DNA of 64,000 nucleotides from Chryseobacterium formosense (GCF_900116415.1 NZ_FPAP01000002.1:310001-374000); one strand, 5' to 3'; positions 41,462 to 50,222 are shown, counted from the first letter of the stretch. Translations and numbers: made by a program. The notes: a model not told the origin generated them from the letters alone.

Positions 41462-42961
41462 TTATTTTTTATAGACTTTCAATAAATCTGCAATTTTTCT
41501 GTCGTTTGCGAGTCTTGGGATTTTGTTTTGTCCACCCAGTTTTCCTTGTGCTTTCGCATATTCCTGAAAAGCATTTTTCTGAAGTCTTGTAATATGAAGT
41601 TTCTGCAGAATATTTCCGGAAATCAGATCGTCATAATAGGTGTTGCGTTTTCTAAGCTGATCATCCAGTTCGTTTTTAAATAAATCTAAATTTTCAGGCT
41701 CTTTTTCAAACTCAATAAACCACTCGTGATAAGGCAAACCTTCTTCAGGATTCACTTCTGGAGCCAAATGGAATTCAGTAATCTGAGCCGGAAACTTTTC
41801 GACAGTCGATTTTATAGCTTCTTCCACTTCAAAAGCAATCACGTGCTCACCAAAAGCCGATGTGAAATGTTTCGTTCTTCCACTTACCAGAATTCTGTGC
41901 GGATTTTTATCAATAAACCGTACAACATCACCAATCGAATAGGCCCATAAACCTGAGTTGGTTGTTAAGATTAAAGCATAATCTTTATTAAGCTCAACAT
42001 CTTTTAAAGTTAATCTCTGTGCATCTGGTTTTCCGTATTGTTCTAAAGGGATAAATTCATAGAAAATTCCGTGATTCGTTAAAAGTAGCAAACCTTCTTT
42101 GGTATAATCGTCCTGAAACGCAAAAAAACCCTCCGAAGCCGGAAATGTCTGTACAATGTCTACTTTTCCGCCTAAAAGTTCTTCCATTTTATCGCGATAA
42201 GGTTCATAATTTACACCACCTGTAACGATAAGTTGAAGATTTGGGAAAATCTGCTTGATTTTTTTACCGTTTTTTTCGATCAGCTTTTCAAAATACATGA
42301 TCAGCCAGGGCGGAATTCCTGAAATCAGCGTCATGTTTTCTCTCTCAGTTTCTTCTACGATTTTATCGACTTTAGTTTCCCAGTCTTCAATCATATTGGT
42401 TTCCCAGCTTGGCAAACGGTTTTTCTGAAGATAATTTGGGATGTGATGGGCTACAATTCCTGAAAGTCTGCCGGTTTTTACACCAAAAACTTCTTCAAGC
42501 TCAGGACTTCCCTGTAGAAAGATCATTTTCCCGCCAACAAAATCGGCATTGTTTTTTTTAGCAATATAATGGAAAAGTGCGCTCTGAGCTCCCTTCACCT
42601 GAAATGGCATTCCTTCTTTAGAAATCGGGATGTATTTTGAACCGGAAGTTGTTCCTGAAGTTTTGGCAAAATATTCGGGAGTTTCTATCCAGAGAATATC
42701 GCGCTGTCCACGTTTTACTTTCTCGACATAAGGTTTCAGATCTTCATAATCTGCAACAGGAACTTTCCCCTGAAAATCTTTTACAGACTGTATGTTTTCA
42801 AAATCGTACGTTCTTCCAAAAAGAGTTTTTTTAGCCGTATCAACAAGAGATAACAATAGTTCGTCCTGATTTTTTTCTGCATTTTTCTTGAATTCTTCTG
42901 CTTTTTGAACATGTTTTTTTGCCCAAATCAACGCCGCATTTTTCTTTAGAAAGTTTAACAT
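41462..42961 (-). CDS. GH3-family acyl-adenylating enzyme
   Basis: GH3 proteins are best known in plants, where they adenylate hormones (auxin, jasmonate) and join them to amino acids; bacterial members are common in Bacteroidota but mostly uncharacterised. The 499-residue protein has the ATP-binding AKTSGTTSGSKYIPIS (about 103-118), VTGGVNYEPY (about 255), TFPASEGFFAFQ, YEFIPLEQY, YSIGDVVRF and VSGRTKHFTSAFGEHV in the order expected for the ANL adenylating fold. The product here is unknown; an acyl-amide or lipid conjugate is possible. A TAAATTTG box ends 4 bases before the ATG at 42961. Confidence 0.88.
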   Translation of the reverse strand: MLNFLKKNAALIWAKKHVQKAEEFKKNAEKNQDELLLSLVDTAKKTLFGRTYDFENIQSVKDFQGKVPVADYEDLKPYVEKVKRGQRDILWIETPEYFAKTSGTTSGSKYIPISKEGMPFQVKGAQSALFHYIAKKNNADFVGGKMIFLQGSPELEEVFGVKTGRLSGIVAHHIPNYLQKNRLPSWETNMIEDWETKVDKIVEETERENMTLISGIPPWLIMYFEKLIEKNGKKIKQIFPNLQLIVTGGVNYEPYRDKMEELLGGKVDIVQTFPASEGFFAFQDDYTKEGLLLLTNHGIFYEFIPLEQYGKPDAQRLTLKDVELNKDYALILTTNSGLWAYSIGDVVRFIDKNPHRILVSGRTKHFTSAFGEHVIAFEVEEAIKSTVEKFPAQITEFHLAPEVNPEEGLPYHEWFIEFEKEPENLDLFKNELDDQLRKRNTYYDDLISGNILQKLHITRLQKNAFQEYAKAQGKLGGQNKIPRLANDRKIADLLKVYKK

Positions 42962-42965
42962 GGTT

Positions 42966-42973
42966 CAAATTTA
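42966..42973 (-). promoter_or_regulatory. -7 box of the GH3-family gene, abutting its start
   Basis: TAAATTTG on the minus strand ends 4 bases before the ATG at 42961; no -33 TTTG at the usual distance. Confidence 0.5.
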
Positions 42974-43005
42974 TAAATAAGTATAGAATCCAGAGAAAAT
43001 ATTTG

Positions 43006-43036
43006 AATAAAAAAACCGATGATCCTAGGCATCGGT
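43006..43036 (-). terminator. Terminator of the repeat-peptide gene
   Basis: On the minus strand AAACCGATG and CATCGGTTT enclose 8 bases (containing CCTAGG) and are followed by a run of T. Confidence 0.88.
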
Positions 43037-43073
43037 TTATTGAAATTTGATTATGAATGACAACTATATGTTG

Positions 43074-43328
43074 TTATTTGTTTTGTTTATACCTTTTATC
43101 GGGCGTTCCGTCTTTCTTCAGCATTTTGTTTTCTTTGTATCTTTTGTCGGGAGTTCCGTCTTTTTTCAGTTTTTGTGCTGGTTTTACTGCTTTTGTTTCG
43201 ACCGCTTTCATTGGTTTCGTTGTTGTTGCAGTTTTTGCTGCTGAGCTTTTTGTAGCCGGAACAGCTTGTTGAGCAGTTGCAAATCCCAATCCTAAAATGA
43301 TGGACATTGCCGTAAGAAATTTTTTCAT
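43074..43328 (-). CDS. Small secreted protein with two copies of a KKDGTPDKRYK repeat
   Basis: The 84-residue protein has a signal peptide (MKKFLTAMSIILGLGFATAQ), an Ala/Thr/Lys-rich linker (about 21-52) and a C-terminal tandem repeat: LKKDGTPDKRYKENK and LKKDGTPDKRYKQNK (about 54-68 and 70-84). The mature protein is strongly basic. Small proteins with this repeat occur in other flavobacteria, from memory; no function is known. The ORF is supported by the signal peptide, the repeat and its own terminator. Nearby genes give no clue. Confidence 0.72.
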   Translation of the reverse strand: MKKFLTAMSIILGLGFATAQQAVPATKSSAAKTATTTKPMKAVETKAVKPAQKLKKDGTPDKRYKENKMLKKDGTPDKRYKQNK

Positions 43329-43435
43329 TTGTCTTATTTTAATTAAGTAAATGTAAGGAAAAACTCATTACAAAAATTCGTTTATCAAAACTTAACTAAA
43401 TTTTATAAATTCTTAAATTCCAATTAATTCCAAAT

Positions 43436-43464
43436 AAAAACCCGCCTCCAAAAAAGGAAACGGG
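43436..43464 (-). terminator. Terminator of the 43491-43880 lipoprotein gene
   Basis: On the minus strand CCCGTTTCC and GGAGGCGGG enclose a T-rich loop (two mismatched positions) and are followed by TTTTT. Confidence 0.75.
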
Positions 43465-43490
43465 CAACATATGAATGAGTTATTATTATA

Positions 43491-43880
43491 TTATCTTGTA
43501 CAGTTTGCTCTCCAGGTTTTACCATCTGCGGTATAGAGCATTTTCAATTCATTATTGTCGATTCTCACATATACCAATGCATTAGAATTTACCATCACCA
43601 AAGTGTTATCACCTTGTTTTTCAAATTCAAGACCATTCAGATCGGGAATTCCGTTTGAGAATCTGAAGTTGTACTTAGTTCCACTTGCGATTTTTGTGAC
43701 AAAAACTTCCCCGTTATCAGTAGAAATATCATTGTCATTATCAGTATAAGCGATACTTCCTTTGTAAGTTCCTGCAAAGAAGTCGTTGTCTGCAGGATCA
43801 TCATCGTTATTACATGATGAAAGTGAGAAGGCCGTGAAAAGAAGTACGAATACCCCTAAAATTTTGAATACATTTTTCAT
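43491..43880 (-). CDS. Small acidic lipoprotein
   Basis: The 129-residue protein has a lipoprotein signal (FSLSSC, Cys near 23) followed by an Asp/Asn-rich start (NNDDDPADNDFFAGTYKGSI), a surface-export-like tract of acidic residues after the lipidated Cys. The rest reads as an eight-strand beta structure (GEVFVTKIASGTKYNFRFSN, LVYVRIDNNELKML), of the size of small lipocalin-like or DUF lipoproteins. I cannot assign a family. It ends in CTR with a second cysteine. It is divergent from mfd and has its own terminator. Confidence 0.65.
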   Translation of the reverse strand: MKNVFKILGVFVLLFTAFSLSSCNNDDDPADNDFFAGTYKGSIAYTDNDNDISTDNGEVFVTKIASGTKYNFRFSNGIPDLNGLEFEKQGDNTLVMVNSNALVYVRIDNNELKMLYTADGKTWRANCTR

Positions 43881-44050
43881 AATATTATTTTTTGGTTTGT
43901 GACAATTGAATTTCCAAAGATTGTGCCCAAATTGAAATTGCGAATAATTTTAACTTTTTTTAAACAAATTTTTCTAAAAATTAAGAGAATTGCATTTTTG
44001 GGTTGAAATTTGATTGATTTGACCTAAAAGGTTAAAAATAAAAAATAACG

Positions 44051-44058
44051 TATCTTTG
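44051..44058 (+). promoter_or_regulatory. -7 box of mfd
   Basis: TATCTTTG lies 63 bases before the ATG at 44122. The nearest TTTG upstream (44018-44021) is 29 bases away, longer than the norm, so this is a partial match. Confidence 0.4.
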
Positions 44059-44121
44059 GCATAGTTAAACGGTTTCGGAATTATCCCGAAATCGCTTTTG
44101 TCGTTTATATCTACATTATTT

Positions 44122-47100
44122 ATGCAGTTAAAAAATATCAGCGAAAATTTTCTTCCCGATTTGCTTAAAAATGAATATGGAAAAGAAATTTTCTCACAAA
44201 TTGATACTCAGCCGCATCTTTCTGTAAAAGGAAGTGCGGGTTCTTCAGCTTCGGTTTTCACAGCCGAACTTTTCCTTAGTTATAAAAAAAACCTGCTTTT
44301 TCTTGTTGATGACAAAGAAGAAGCATTGTATGTAAACAGCGAATTGGAAGATCTTCTTGGGAAAGAAAATGTACTTTATTTTCCGGCAACCCATATGGAG
44401 CCTTATCAGGTTGAAAAAACGCAGAATGCAAATCTGGTATTGCGAACGGAAGTTTTAAACAAAATAAATTCAGAAAAATCTCCGAAAGTAATTGTTGCTT
44501 ACATCGGGGCACTGTCTGAAAAAGTTCTGAAAAAGGAAGATTTTAAAGCAATTTCTCATCATATAAAAACTGGAGATCAGCTCGATTTTGATTTTGTAGA
44601 TGAACTGCTGAATCATTATCAGTTTCATCACACCGATTTTGTTTCCGAACCGGGAGAATTTTCTGTACGTGGCGGAATTGTTGACGTGTTTTCTTATTCT
44701 AATGAAAAGCCTTACCGCATTACTTTCTTCGGGAATGAAGTTGAAAATATTAAAACTTTTGATATTGAAACTCAGCTTTCGGTGGACAAAGTAGACGAAT
44801 TTCAGCTGGTTTCGAATATGAATTTTTCGGTTTCGGGCATAAAGGTTTCGTTGCTCGAAATCTTACCTGAAGACAGTATGATCGTTTCAAAAAACGGAAT
44901 TGTCGGTTTGCAGAAGCTTCGTGCTTTTTATGAAAAGGCATTAGAAAAGTACGATGGTTTAAACAAAGATATTGCGCATAGAACACCGCAGGAATTATTT
45001 ATTTCTGATCAGGAATTTCTATTTGATTATAAGAAGTTCAAAACTATTGATTTCAGCGCTGTCGGAATTGAAGAAATCAAGTCGGTGGAAATTAAGCTTA
45101 ATCAGACAACTCAGCCTTCTTTCCATAAAAATTTTCAGTTATTGATTGAAGATTTGCAGGAGAAAAAAGAAGAAGGTTTTGATCTGTGGATTTCTTTTTC
45201 TACCGATAAGCAAAAAGACAGATTAGAATCTATTTTTGAAGAGCTTGGTCATCAGACTGCTTTTAAAAGTTTTAAATCTGAACTACATGAAGGTTTTGTA
45301 GATCCGGATCATAAAATTTTGGTGTATACCGATCATCAGATTTTTGACCGTTACCAAAGATATAAAGCCAAAAACGCTTTTGCAAAATCTGAGCAGTTGA
45401 CTTTGAAAGATCTGATGTCTCTGAAAGTGGGCGATTACATTGCTCATATCGATCACGGGATTGGTAAATTCATGGGATTGGTAAAAGTAAACAACGACGG
45501 GAAAATTCAGGAATGTTTTAAACTTACTTATAAAAATGGTGATTTGTTGTATGTAAGTATTCATTCGCTTCATAAAATCTCGAAATATAATGGTCCCGAC
45601 GGAAAAGAAATTGTTCTGAGCAAGCTCGGTTCACCAACCTGGAAATCTTTAAAACAGAAAACCAAAGCAAAAGTTAAGCAGATTGCTTTCGACTTAATTA
45701 AATTATATGCCGAAAGAAAAACGGCAAAAGGCTTTGCTTTCACGCCAGATTCTTATTTACAAAATGAGTTGGAAGCGAGTTTCGTCTATGAAGATACGCC
45801 GGATCAGGAAAAAGCTACGATTGACGTGAAAACCGATATGGAAGCCGAAACAGTGATGGATCGACTGGTTTGCGGAGACGTTGGTTTCGGTAAAACCGAA
45901 GTTGCGATACGCGCTGCATTTAAAGCGGCTACGGACGGAAAGCAGGTTGCTGTTTTGGTTCCTACCACGATTTTGGCATTTCAGCATTTCAGAAGTTTTA
46001 AAGACAGGCTTAAAGATTTTCCTGTAACGATTTCTTACCTGAACCGTTTCAGAACCGCAAAACAAAAGAATGAAACCATTGAAGGTTTAAAAACCGGAAA
46101 AGTTGATATTGTAATCGGAACCCATCAATTAGCTTCAGATAAAATTAAATTTAAAGATTTAGGTTTATTGATTATTGATGAAGAGCATAAATTTGGGGTG
46201 TCTGTAAAAGATAAGCTGAAAACTTTAAAAACAAACATTGATACCCTTACTTTAACCGCAACACCGATTCCGAGGACATTACAGTTTTCTTTGATGGCAG
46301 CAAGAGATTTGTCGGTAATCAAAACACCACCGCCAAACAGACAGCCTGTAGAAACCCAGATTGTCGGTTTTAATGAAGAGCTGATTCGTGATGCGGTTTC
46401 TTATGAATTACAGCGAGACGGACAGGTTTATTTTATCAACAACAGGGTTGAAAATCTGAAAGATATTGCAGGCTTGATTCAGAGGCTGGTTCCTGATGCA
46501 AAAGTGATTACAGGTCATGGGCAAATGGATGGAAAACAGCTTGAGCAAAACGTTTTGGATTTCATGGAAGGTAAATATGATGTTTTGGTTTCCACAACGA
46601 TTGTAGAAAGTGGAGTAGACGTTCCGAATGCAAATACGATTTTCATTAATGATGCGCAACGTTTCGGAATGGCAGATCTTCACCAGATGAGAGGAAGAGT
46701 AGGACGAAGTAACAGAAAAGCATTCTGTTATCTGATTACACCACCGTTTGATATGATGACTGCCGATGCAAGAAAAAGGCTGGAAGCCATCGAACAGTTT
46801 TCAGATCTTGGAAGCGGTTTCCAGATCGCCATGAAAGATTTGGAGATTCGTGGCGCAGGAGATCTATTGGGTGGTGAGCAAAGCGGATTTATCAATGAAA
46901 TGGGTTTTGAAACCTATCAAAAACTGATGCAGGAAGCATTGGAAGAATTAAAAGATGACGAAAACTTCGAAAATCTTTTTGAAAATGAAGAAGACCGTCA
47001 GAAATTATTCAAATCTGTGAAAGAAGTGAATATTGATACCGATTTGGAATTGATGTTACCTGATTCTTATGTTTCCAGTACGGAAGAAAGATTGCTACTT

Positions 47101-47484
47101 TATCAGAAATTAGCGGAAATTGATAATGAAAAAGATCTGCAGAAATTTGAAGCCGAATTAAAAGACCGTTTCGGAACTTTGCCTGAAGAAGCGATTAACT
47201 TACTAAAAAGTGTCGCCTTAAAATGGCTTGCTGCAGCCATTGGTTTCGAAAAAATTGTCATGAAAAACGGAATTTTCTTAGGTTATTTCCCAGGTAATCC
47301 ACAGGATAAGTTTTACCAGACAGAGAAATTCAGGCATATTATTACCTATTTAACCCGAAATCCTGCACAGGCTCAATTGAAAGAAAAGGCTGGAAAAGAA
47401 GGAAATAATCTCATGATGCGGAAAGACAAAGTGAAGAATGTAGATGAGGTGAATGTGTTGCTGAAATCTATTTTAGGAGTTTAA
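44122..47484 (+). CDS. mfd: Transcription-repair coupling factor Mfd
   Basis: Mfd removes RNA polymerase stalled at DNA damage and recruits UvrA. The start is taken as ATG 44122 (MQLKNISENFLPDLLKNEYG), since the longer frame begins at a TTG. The 1120-residue protein has the UvrB-like N-terminal modules (about 25-330, GSAGSSASVF, ETQ/EPGEFSVRGGIVDVFSY), the RNA-polymerase-interacting CarD-like domain (about 433-520, VGDYIAHIDHGIGKFMG), the translocase motor with Walker A GDVGFGKTE (about 585), DEEH box (about 690), TATPIPRTL and QMRGRVGRS, and the C-terminal TRCF domain (about 970-1080). The length is close to E. coli Mfd (1148). A terminator follows. Confidence 0.96.
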   Translation: MQLKNISENFLPDLLKNEYGKEIFSQIDTQPHLSVKGSAGSSASVFTAELFLSYKKNLLFLVDDKEEALYVNSELEDLLGKENVLYFPATHMEPYQVEKTQNANLVLRTEVLNKINSEKSPKVIVAYIGALSEKVLKKEDFKAISHHIKTGDQLDFDFVDELLNHYQFHHTDFVSEPGEFSVRGGIVDVFSYSNEKPYRITFFGNEVENIKTFDIETQLSVDKVDEFQLVSNMNFSVSGIKVSLLEILPEDSMIVSKNGIVGLQKLRAFYEKALEKYDGLNKDIAHRTPQELFISDQEFLFDYKKFKTIDFSAVGIEEIKSVEIKLNQTTQPSFHKNFQLLIEDLQEKKEEGFDLWISFSTDKQKDRLESIFEELGHQTAFKSFKSELHEGFVDPDHKILVYTDHQIFDRYQRYKAKNAFAKSEQLTLKDLMSLKVGDYIAHIDHGIGKFMGLVKVNNDGKIQECFKLTYKNGDLLYVSIHSLHKISKYNGPDGKEIVLSKLGSPTWKSLKQKTKAKVKQIAFDLIKLYAERKTAKGFAFTPDSYLQNELEASFVYEDTPDQEKATIDVKTDMEAETVMDRLVCGDVGFGKTEVAIRAAFKAATDGKQVAVLVPTTILAFQHFRSFKDRLKDFPVTISYLNRFRTAKQKNETIEGLKTGKVDIVIGTHQLASDKIKFKDLGLLIIDEEHKFGVSVKDKLKTLKTNIDTLTLTATPIPRTLQFSLMAARDLSVIKTPPPNRQPVETQIVGFNEELIRDAVSYELQRDGQVYFINNRVENLKDIAGLIQRLVPDAKVITGHGQMDGKQLEQNVLDFMEGKYDVLVSTTIVESGVDVPNANTIFINDAQRFGMADLHQMRGRVGRSNRKAFCYLITPPFDMMTADARKRLEAIEQFSDLGSGFQIAMKDLEIRGAGDLLGGEQSGFINEMGFETYQKLMQEALEELKDDENFENLFENEEDRQKLFKSVKEVNIDTDLELMLPDSYVSSTEERLLLYQKLAEIDNEKDLQKFEAELKDRFGTLPEEAINLLKSVALKWLAAAIGFEKIVMKNGIFLGYFPGNPQDKFYQTEKFRHIITYLTRNPAQAQLKEKAGKEGNNLMMRKDKVKNVDEVNVLLKSILGV

Positions 47485-47505
47485 TTTTTTATCAAATAAA
47501 TTTAT

Positions 47506-47542
47506 AAAGTCAGCTTGAATATACTTTAAGCTGACTTTTTTT
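47506..47542 (+). terminator. Terminator of mfd
   Basis: AAAGTCAGCTT and AAGCTGACTTT form an 11-bp stem around 11 bases, followed by TTTTTG. Confidence 0.9.
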
Positions 47543-47583
47543 GTTAAAACTTCAGAAAAAGCTCTATAATGTTGAAAATAATT

Positions 47584-47591
47584 TATATTTG
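47584..47591 (+). promoter_or_regulatory. -7 box of the first lipoprotein gene
   Basis: TATATTTG places transcription start near 47598, downstream of the ATG at 47569 but upstream of the ATG at 47614. This supports the later start, which also gives a normal lipoprotein signal. Confidence 0.55.
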
Positions 47592-47613
47592 CCAGGAAAT
47601 AATTAAAAATGCT

Positions 47614-48531
47614 ATGACCAGAAACAAATTTTTAACAGGAATATCTGCTATACTTCTTGGCTTTATGCTTTCTTGCGATAATACTACGGCTGATCCTATC
47701 AATAATACTTTAAACAATCCCAATAATCCGGGCGGAAGCGGTGGAGGAGGAAGTGCTCCTTCAATTACAGGACCGCGAATTTTACATAAAATAAATGTGA
47801 ATAGTGTGACAAATCAGGAATTTGTAACCAATGGAAATGTTCTTGAAAAAGCAATTTTCAAGGAAGCGAGTGGTCCTACTTCATTCTTAGTCGGAACAGT
47901 TACCTATACTTCGGGAAAAGTTACAAGAGTAAAGTTTGCGCAAGAAGTTAACGGTGCTCCGGCGAATACTTTATCATATGATTTCAATATTACTTATGAT
48001 TCAGGAGGAAAAATCAATTACACGACTTGTCAAACAATGTTGGGAACAATGCCGAGTTTCAACAGTGAATACACTTATACATACGATGGTTCTGGAAAGA
48101 TAACGAAAATTGTAGAGAAGAAAAAATCTGGAAGCACTTACACTCATTTCATCAATTATAATCTTACAAATAGCGGAGATAATCTTACAAAAATGGTTAG
48201 TGAGTCGGGAATTACGAATGCGGCTGGTGTTCCGGATTTATCTGCTACGGTATTAACTACAACATATGATTACACTTCTTATGACGATAAAATTAATCCT
48301 TATACAACACTGCCAAAAACATTTTTTGTAATGTGGAGTTTGCTACATCCAATTAATTTTCCTTCATTATCTGCTAATAATCTTAAAAGTTTTAATATCG
48401 TATATCCTTCTCCTGTTCCGGGTATACCAGGTCAGGTAATTCCTGGTGCTTATACTTATTTGTACGATACTCAAAATTATCCTGTTTCGGATCAGACACA
48501 GGCACAGAAGTATATCTATAAGGCGTTATAA
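47614..48531 (+). CDS. Lipoprotein of unknown function (paralogue A)
   Basis: Starting at ATG 47614 (MTRNKFLTGISAILLGFMLS, then Cys) the 305-residue product has a lipobox and then an Asn/Gly/Pro-rich linker (NNPNNPGGSGGGGSAP). The globular part opens with SITGPRILHKINVN and contains repeated beta-hairpin words such as TYTYDGSGKITKIVEKK and FNITYDSGGKINYT, resembling the YD-type pattern of RHS repeats, but too few and too irregular to call RHS. The next gene shares the GPR-L opening, the Y-YDxxG-L/K-T hairpins and the length, so they are tandem paralogues. Probably on the outer membrane; function unknown. Confidence 0.7.
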   Translation: MTRNKFLTGISAILLGFMLSCDNTTADPINNTLNNPNNPGGSGGGGSAPSITGPRILHKINVNSVTNQEFVTNGNVLEKAIFKEASGPTSFLVGTVTYTSGKVTRVKFAQEVNGAPANTLSYDFNITYDSGGKINYTTCQTMLGTMPSFNSEYTYTYDGSGKITKIVEKKKSGSTYTHFINYNLTNSGDNLTKMVSESGITNAAGVPDLSATVLTTTYDYTSYDDKINPYTTLPKTFFVMWSLLHPINFPSLSANNLKSFNIVYPSPVPGIPGQVIPGAYTYLYDTQNYPVSDQTQAQKYIYKAL

Positions 48532-48596
48532 CCAGAATTTTGTTATTAGTTTTATGGGAATATTAATAAAAACATGATTTTTATACAAAAAAAAAT

Positions 48597-48604
48597 TATA
48601 TTTG
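48597..48604 (+). promoter_or_regulatory. -7 box of the second lipoprotein gene
   Basis: TATATTTG, 28 bases before the ATG at 48633. No clear TTTG at the -33 distance. Confidence 0.5.
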
Positions 48605-48632
48605 TGGAAAAATAAATAATCCCCCTTTAGAA

Positions 48633-49562
48633 ATGAAACGATTTTTCTATTTTATTTTAATCATCGCAGGGTTTTCTTCAGTGAACTCTTGTAAAGATAT
48701 GACCAATGAAGAAGGAGATCCGCTTTTGGATCTTAATGACAATACAGGTTTAATTGGTCCGAGAGCTCTTTCAAGAGAGATTACCGACTTCGGAACAATT
48801 GCTGAGTACCAGTACAGCGGTCTGCTTCTTACGAAAGTTCTTACAGAAAAAGGTTCTGTAACCAATGTAGAATGGAGTGGTGATAAAATCAGTAAAATAA
48901 CATTTAACGGTTTTCTTGATCTTGATAATGACGGTGTATTAGATACAGACAGTATTTCTTATACTCAACAATATACTTACGGAAATTTAGGAAGACTTAC
49001 ATTAATCTCTGAGAACAGATCTGTTTACAGAAGATTAGCACCTGTTCCTCCTGCAACAGTAGGACCTTATGCTCTTTACGAAAAGACAAAAGCAATATAT
49101 AATCTTACGTACAGTGCTACAACTGCAAAATTAGCATCAATTGTAATGAAAAGAGGGAAAGATATTGTACCTTTTGAATACACAGATTATACAAAAGCTG
49201 CTTATTCTTACTTAGGAGATAATGTTTCTACAGTTTCAAAAGAAGTGGGTAAACTGATTACAAACGGAACAGTATTTGAGCCAGCTGTAGAAAAATATGA
49301 TTTCGGATTTACAAACTACGATTCTCAGATCAACGGTTATACACTTTTACCGTTTGAATACAAGGTTTCAGTGCTTATCTCAACCAATATCAATGATGAC
49401 AGAAGCTTGATGTTGTCACCAAACAGCCCAAGAAGAGTTTCTGTTACTGATATGACAGACCCGGTTCCTACACCAATCGTAATCTCTACGAATTATAAAT
49501 ATGATCCGCAGACATATATGATTCAGGGATTCGGAGTGAATTACTTCTACAAACCATTATAA
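48633..49562 (+). CDS. Lipoprotein of unknown function (paralogue B)
   Basis: The 309-residue product has a lipoprotein signal (MKRFFYFILIIAGFSSVNSC) and an acidic stretch after the Cys (KDMTNEEGDPLLDLNDN). The globular part begins LIGPRALSREITDFGTIAEY and carries hairpin-like repeats (YQYSGLLLTKVLTEKG, YTQQYTYGNLGRLTLISEN). It parallels the gene before it in length, the GPR opening and the closing KYDPQTYMIQG/YLYDTQNYPV pattern. It has its own -7 box and a terminator 28 bp downstream. Surface exposure is suggested by the acidic tract, a common export mark in Bacteroidota lipoproteins. Confidence 0.72.
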   Translation: MKRFFYFILIIAGFSSVNSCKDMTNEEGDPLLDLNDNTGLIGPRALSREITDFGTIAEYQYSGLLLTKVLTEKGSVTNVEWSGDKISKITFNGFLDLDNDGVLDTDSISYTQQYTYGNLGRLTLISENRSVYRRLAPVPPATVGPYALYEKTKAIYNLTYSATTAKLASIVMKRGKDIVPFEYTDYTKAAYSYLGDNVSTVSKEVGKLITNGTVFEPAVEKYDFGFTNYDSQINGYTLLPFEYKVSVLISTNINDDRSLMLSPNSPRRVSVTDMTDPVPTPIVISTNYKYDPQTYMIQGFGVNYFYKPL

Positions 49563-49587
49563 TTAAAAATTAGTTTTTTAAAATATT

Positions 49588-49620
49588 TTAAAACTCAATC
49601 CTTATCGGGTTGAGTTTTTT
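49588..49620 (+). terminator. Terminator of the second lipoprotein gene
   Basis: AAAACTCAATCC pairs with GGGTTGAGTTTT (one G-U) around TTATC and is followed by TT. Confidence 0.85.
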
Positions 49621-49633
49621 ATTTCAGAACCCT

Positions 49634-49641
49634 TAATTTTG
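49634..49641 (+). promoter_or_regulatory. -7 box of pth
   Basis: TAATTTTG ends 12 bases before ATG 49654 and overlaps an in-frame TTG at 49639, which argues against that TTG being the start. The leader would be only about 6 bases. Confidence 0.5.
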
Positions 49642-49653
49642 CAAAAATTTCTC

Positions 49654-50217
49654 ATGAAATATTTAATTGTAGGTCTTGGAAACAAAGGTCCGGAATATGA
49701 AAATACACGTCACAATATAGGTTTTAAAGTCGCTGAAAAAATTGCAGAAACTTTAGAATCATCATTCAATACAACAAATTTCGGCTGGATGGCTGAAGGG
49801 AAATATAAAGGAAGAAAAGTATTGGTTCTGAAGCCTGATACGTATATGAATCTTTCTGGAAATGCCGTAAAATACTGGATGCAGAAAGAAAATATTCCTT
49901 TAGAAAATGTAATGATCGTTACGGATGATCTTGCATTGCCGTTCGGAACTTTAAGGATGAAAATGAAAGGTTCTGATGCCGGCCACAATGGTCTTAAAAA
50001 TATTCAAGAGGTTTTGCAGACCCAGAATTATGCAAGACTGCGTTTTGGGATCTCTGCCGAATTTTCTGAAGGAAAACAAGTAGATTACGTCTTAGGAACC
50101 TGGAATGAAGAAGAAACTGAAAAGCTGCCTGAAAGAATCGAGAAATTTTCGAAAGCCTGTTTGTCCTTTGTTTTTGCAGGGATTAACAATACGATGTCTG
50201 CTTTTAACGGTAAATAA
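49654..50217 (+). CDS. pth: Peptidyl-tRNA hydrolase
   Basis: Pth frees tRNA from peptidyl-tRNA dropped by ribosomes. Starting at ATG 49654 (MKYLIVGLGNKGPEYENTRH) the 187-residue cytoplasmic enzyme has the catalytic His at H20, the conserved KPDTYMNLSG (about 65-74), the catalytic Asp in VTDDLALPFG and GSDAGHNGLKNI (about 107-118). Length is standard. It converges on a carbonic anhydrase gene, with a 15-bp hairpin element between. Confidence 0.96.
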   Translation: MKYLIVGLGNKGPEYENTRHNIGFKVAEKIAETLESSFNTTNFGWMAEGKYKGRKVLVLKPDTYMNLSGNAVKYWMQKENIPLENVMIVTDDLALPFGTLRMKMKGSDAGHNGLKNIQEVLQTQNYARLRFGISAEFSEGKQVDYVLGTWNEEETEKLPERIEKFSKACLSFVFAGINNTMSAFNGK

Positions 50218-50222
50218 AAATA

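Noticed and set aside
43047..43272. Plus-strand frames opposite the repeat-peptide gene, with hydrophobic repeated sequence
   Set aside because: They are complements of the KKDGTPDKRYK repeat; the minus-strand frame has the signal peptide and terminator.
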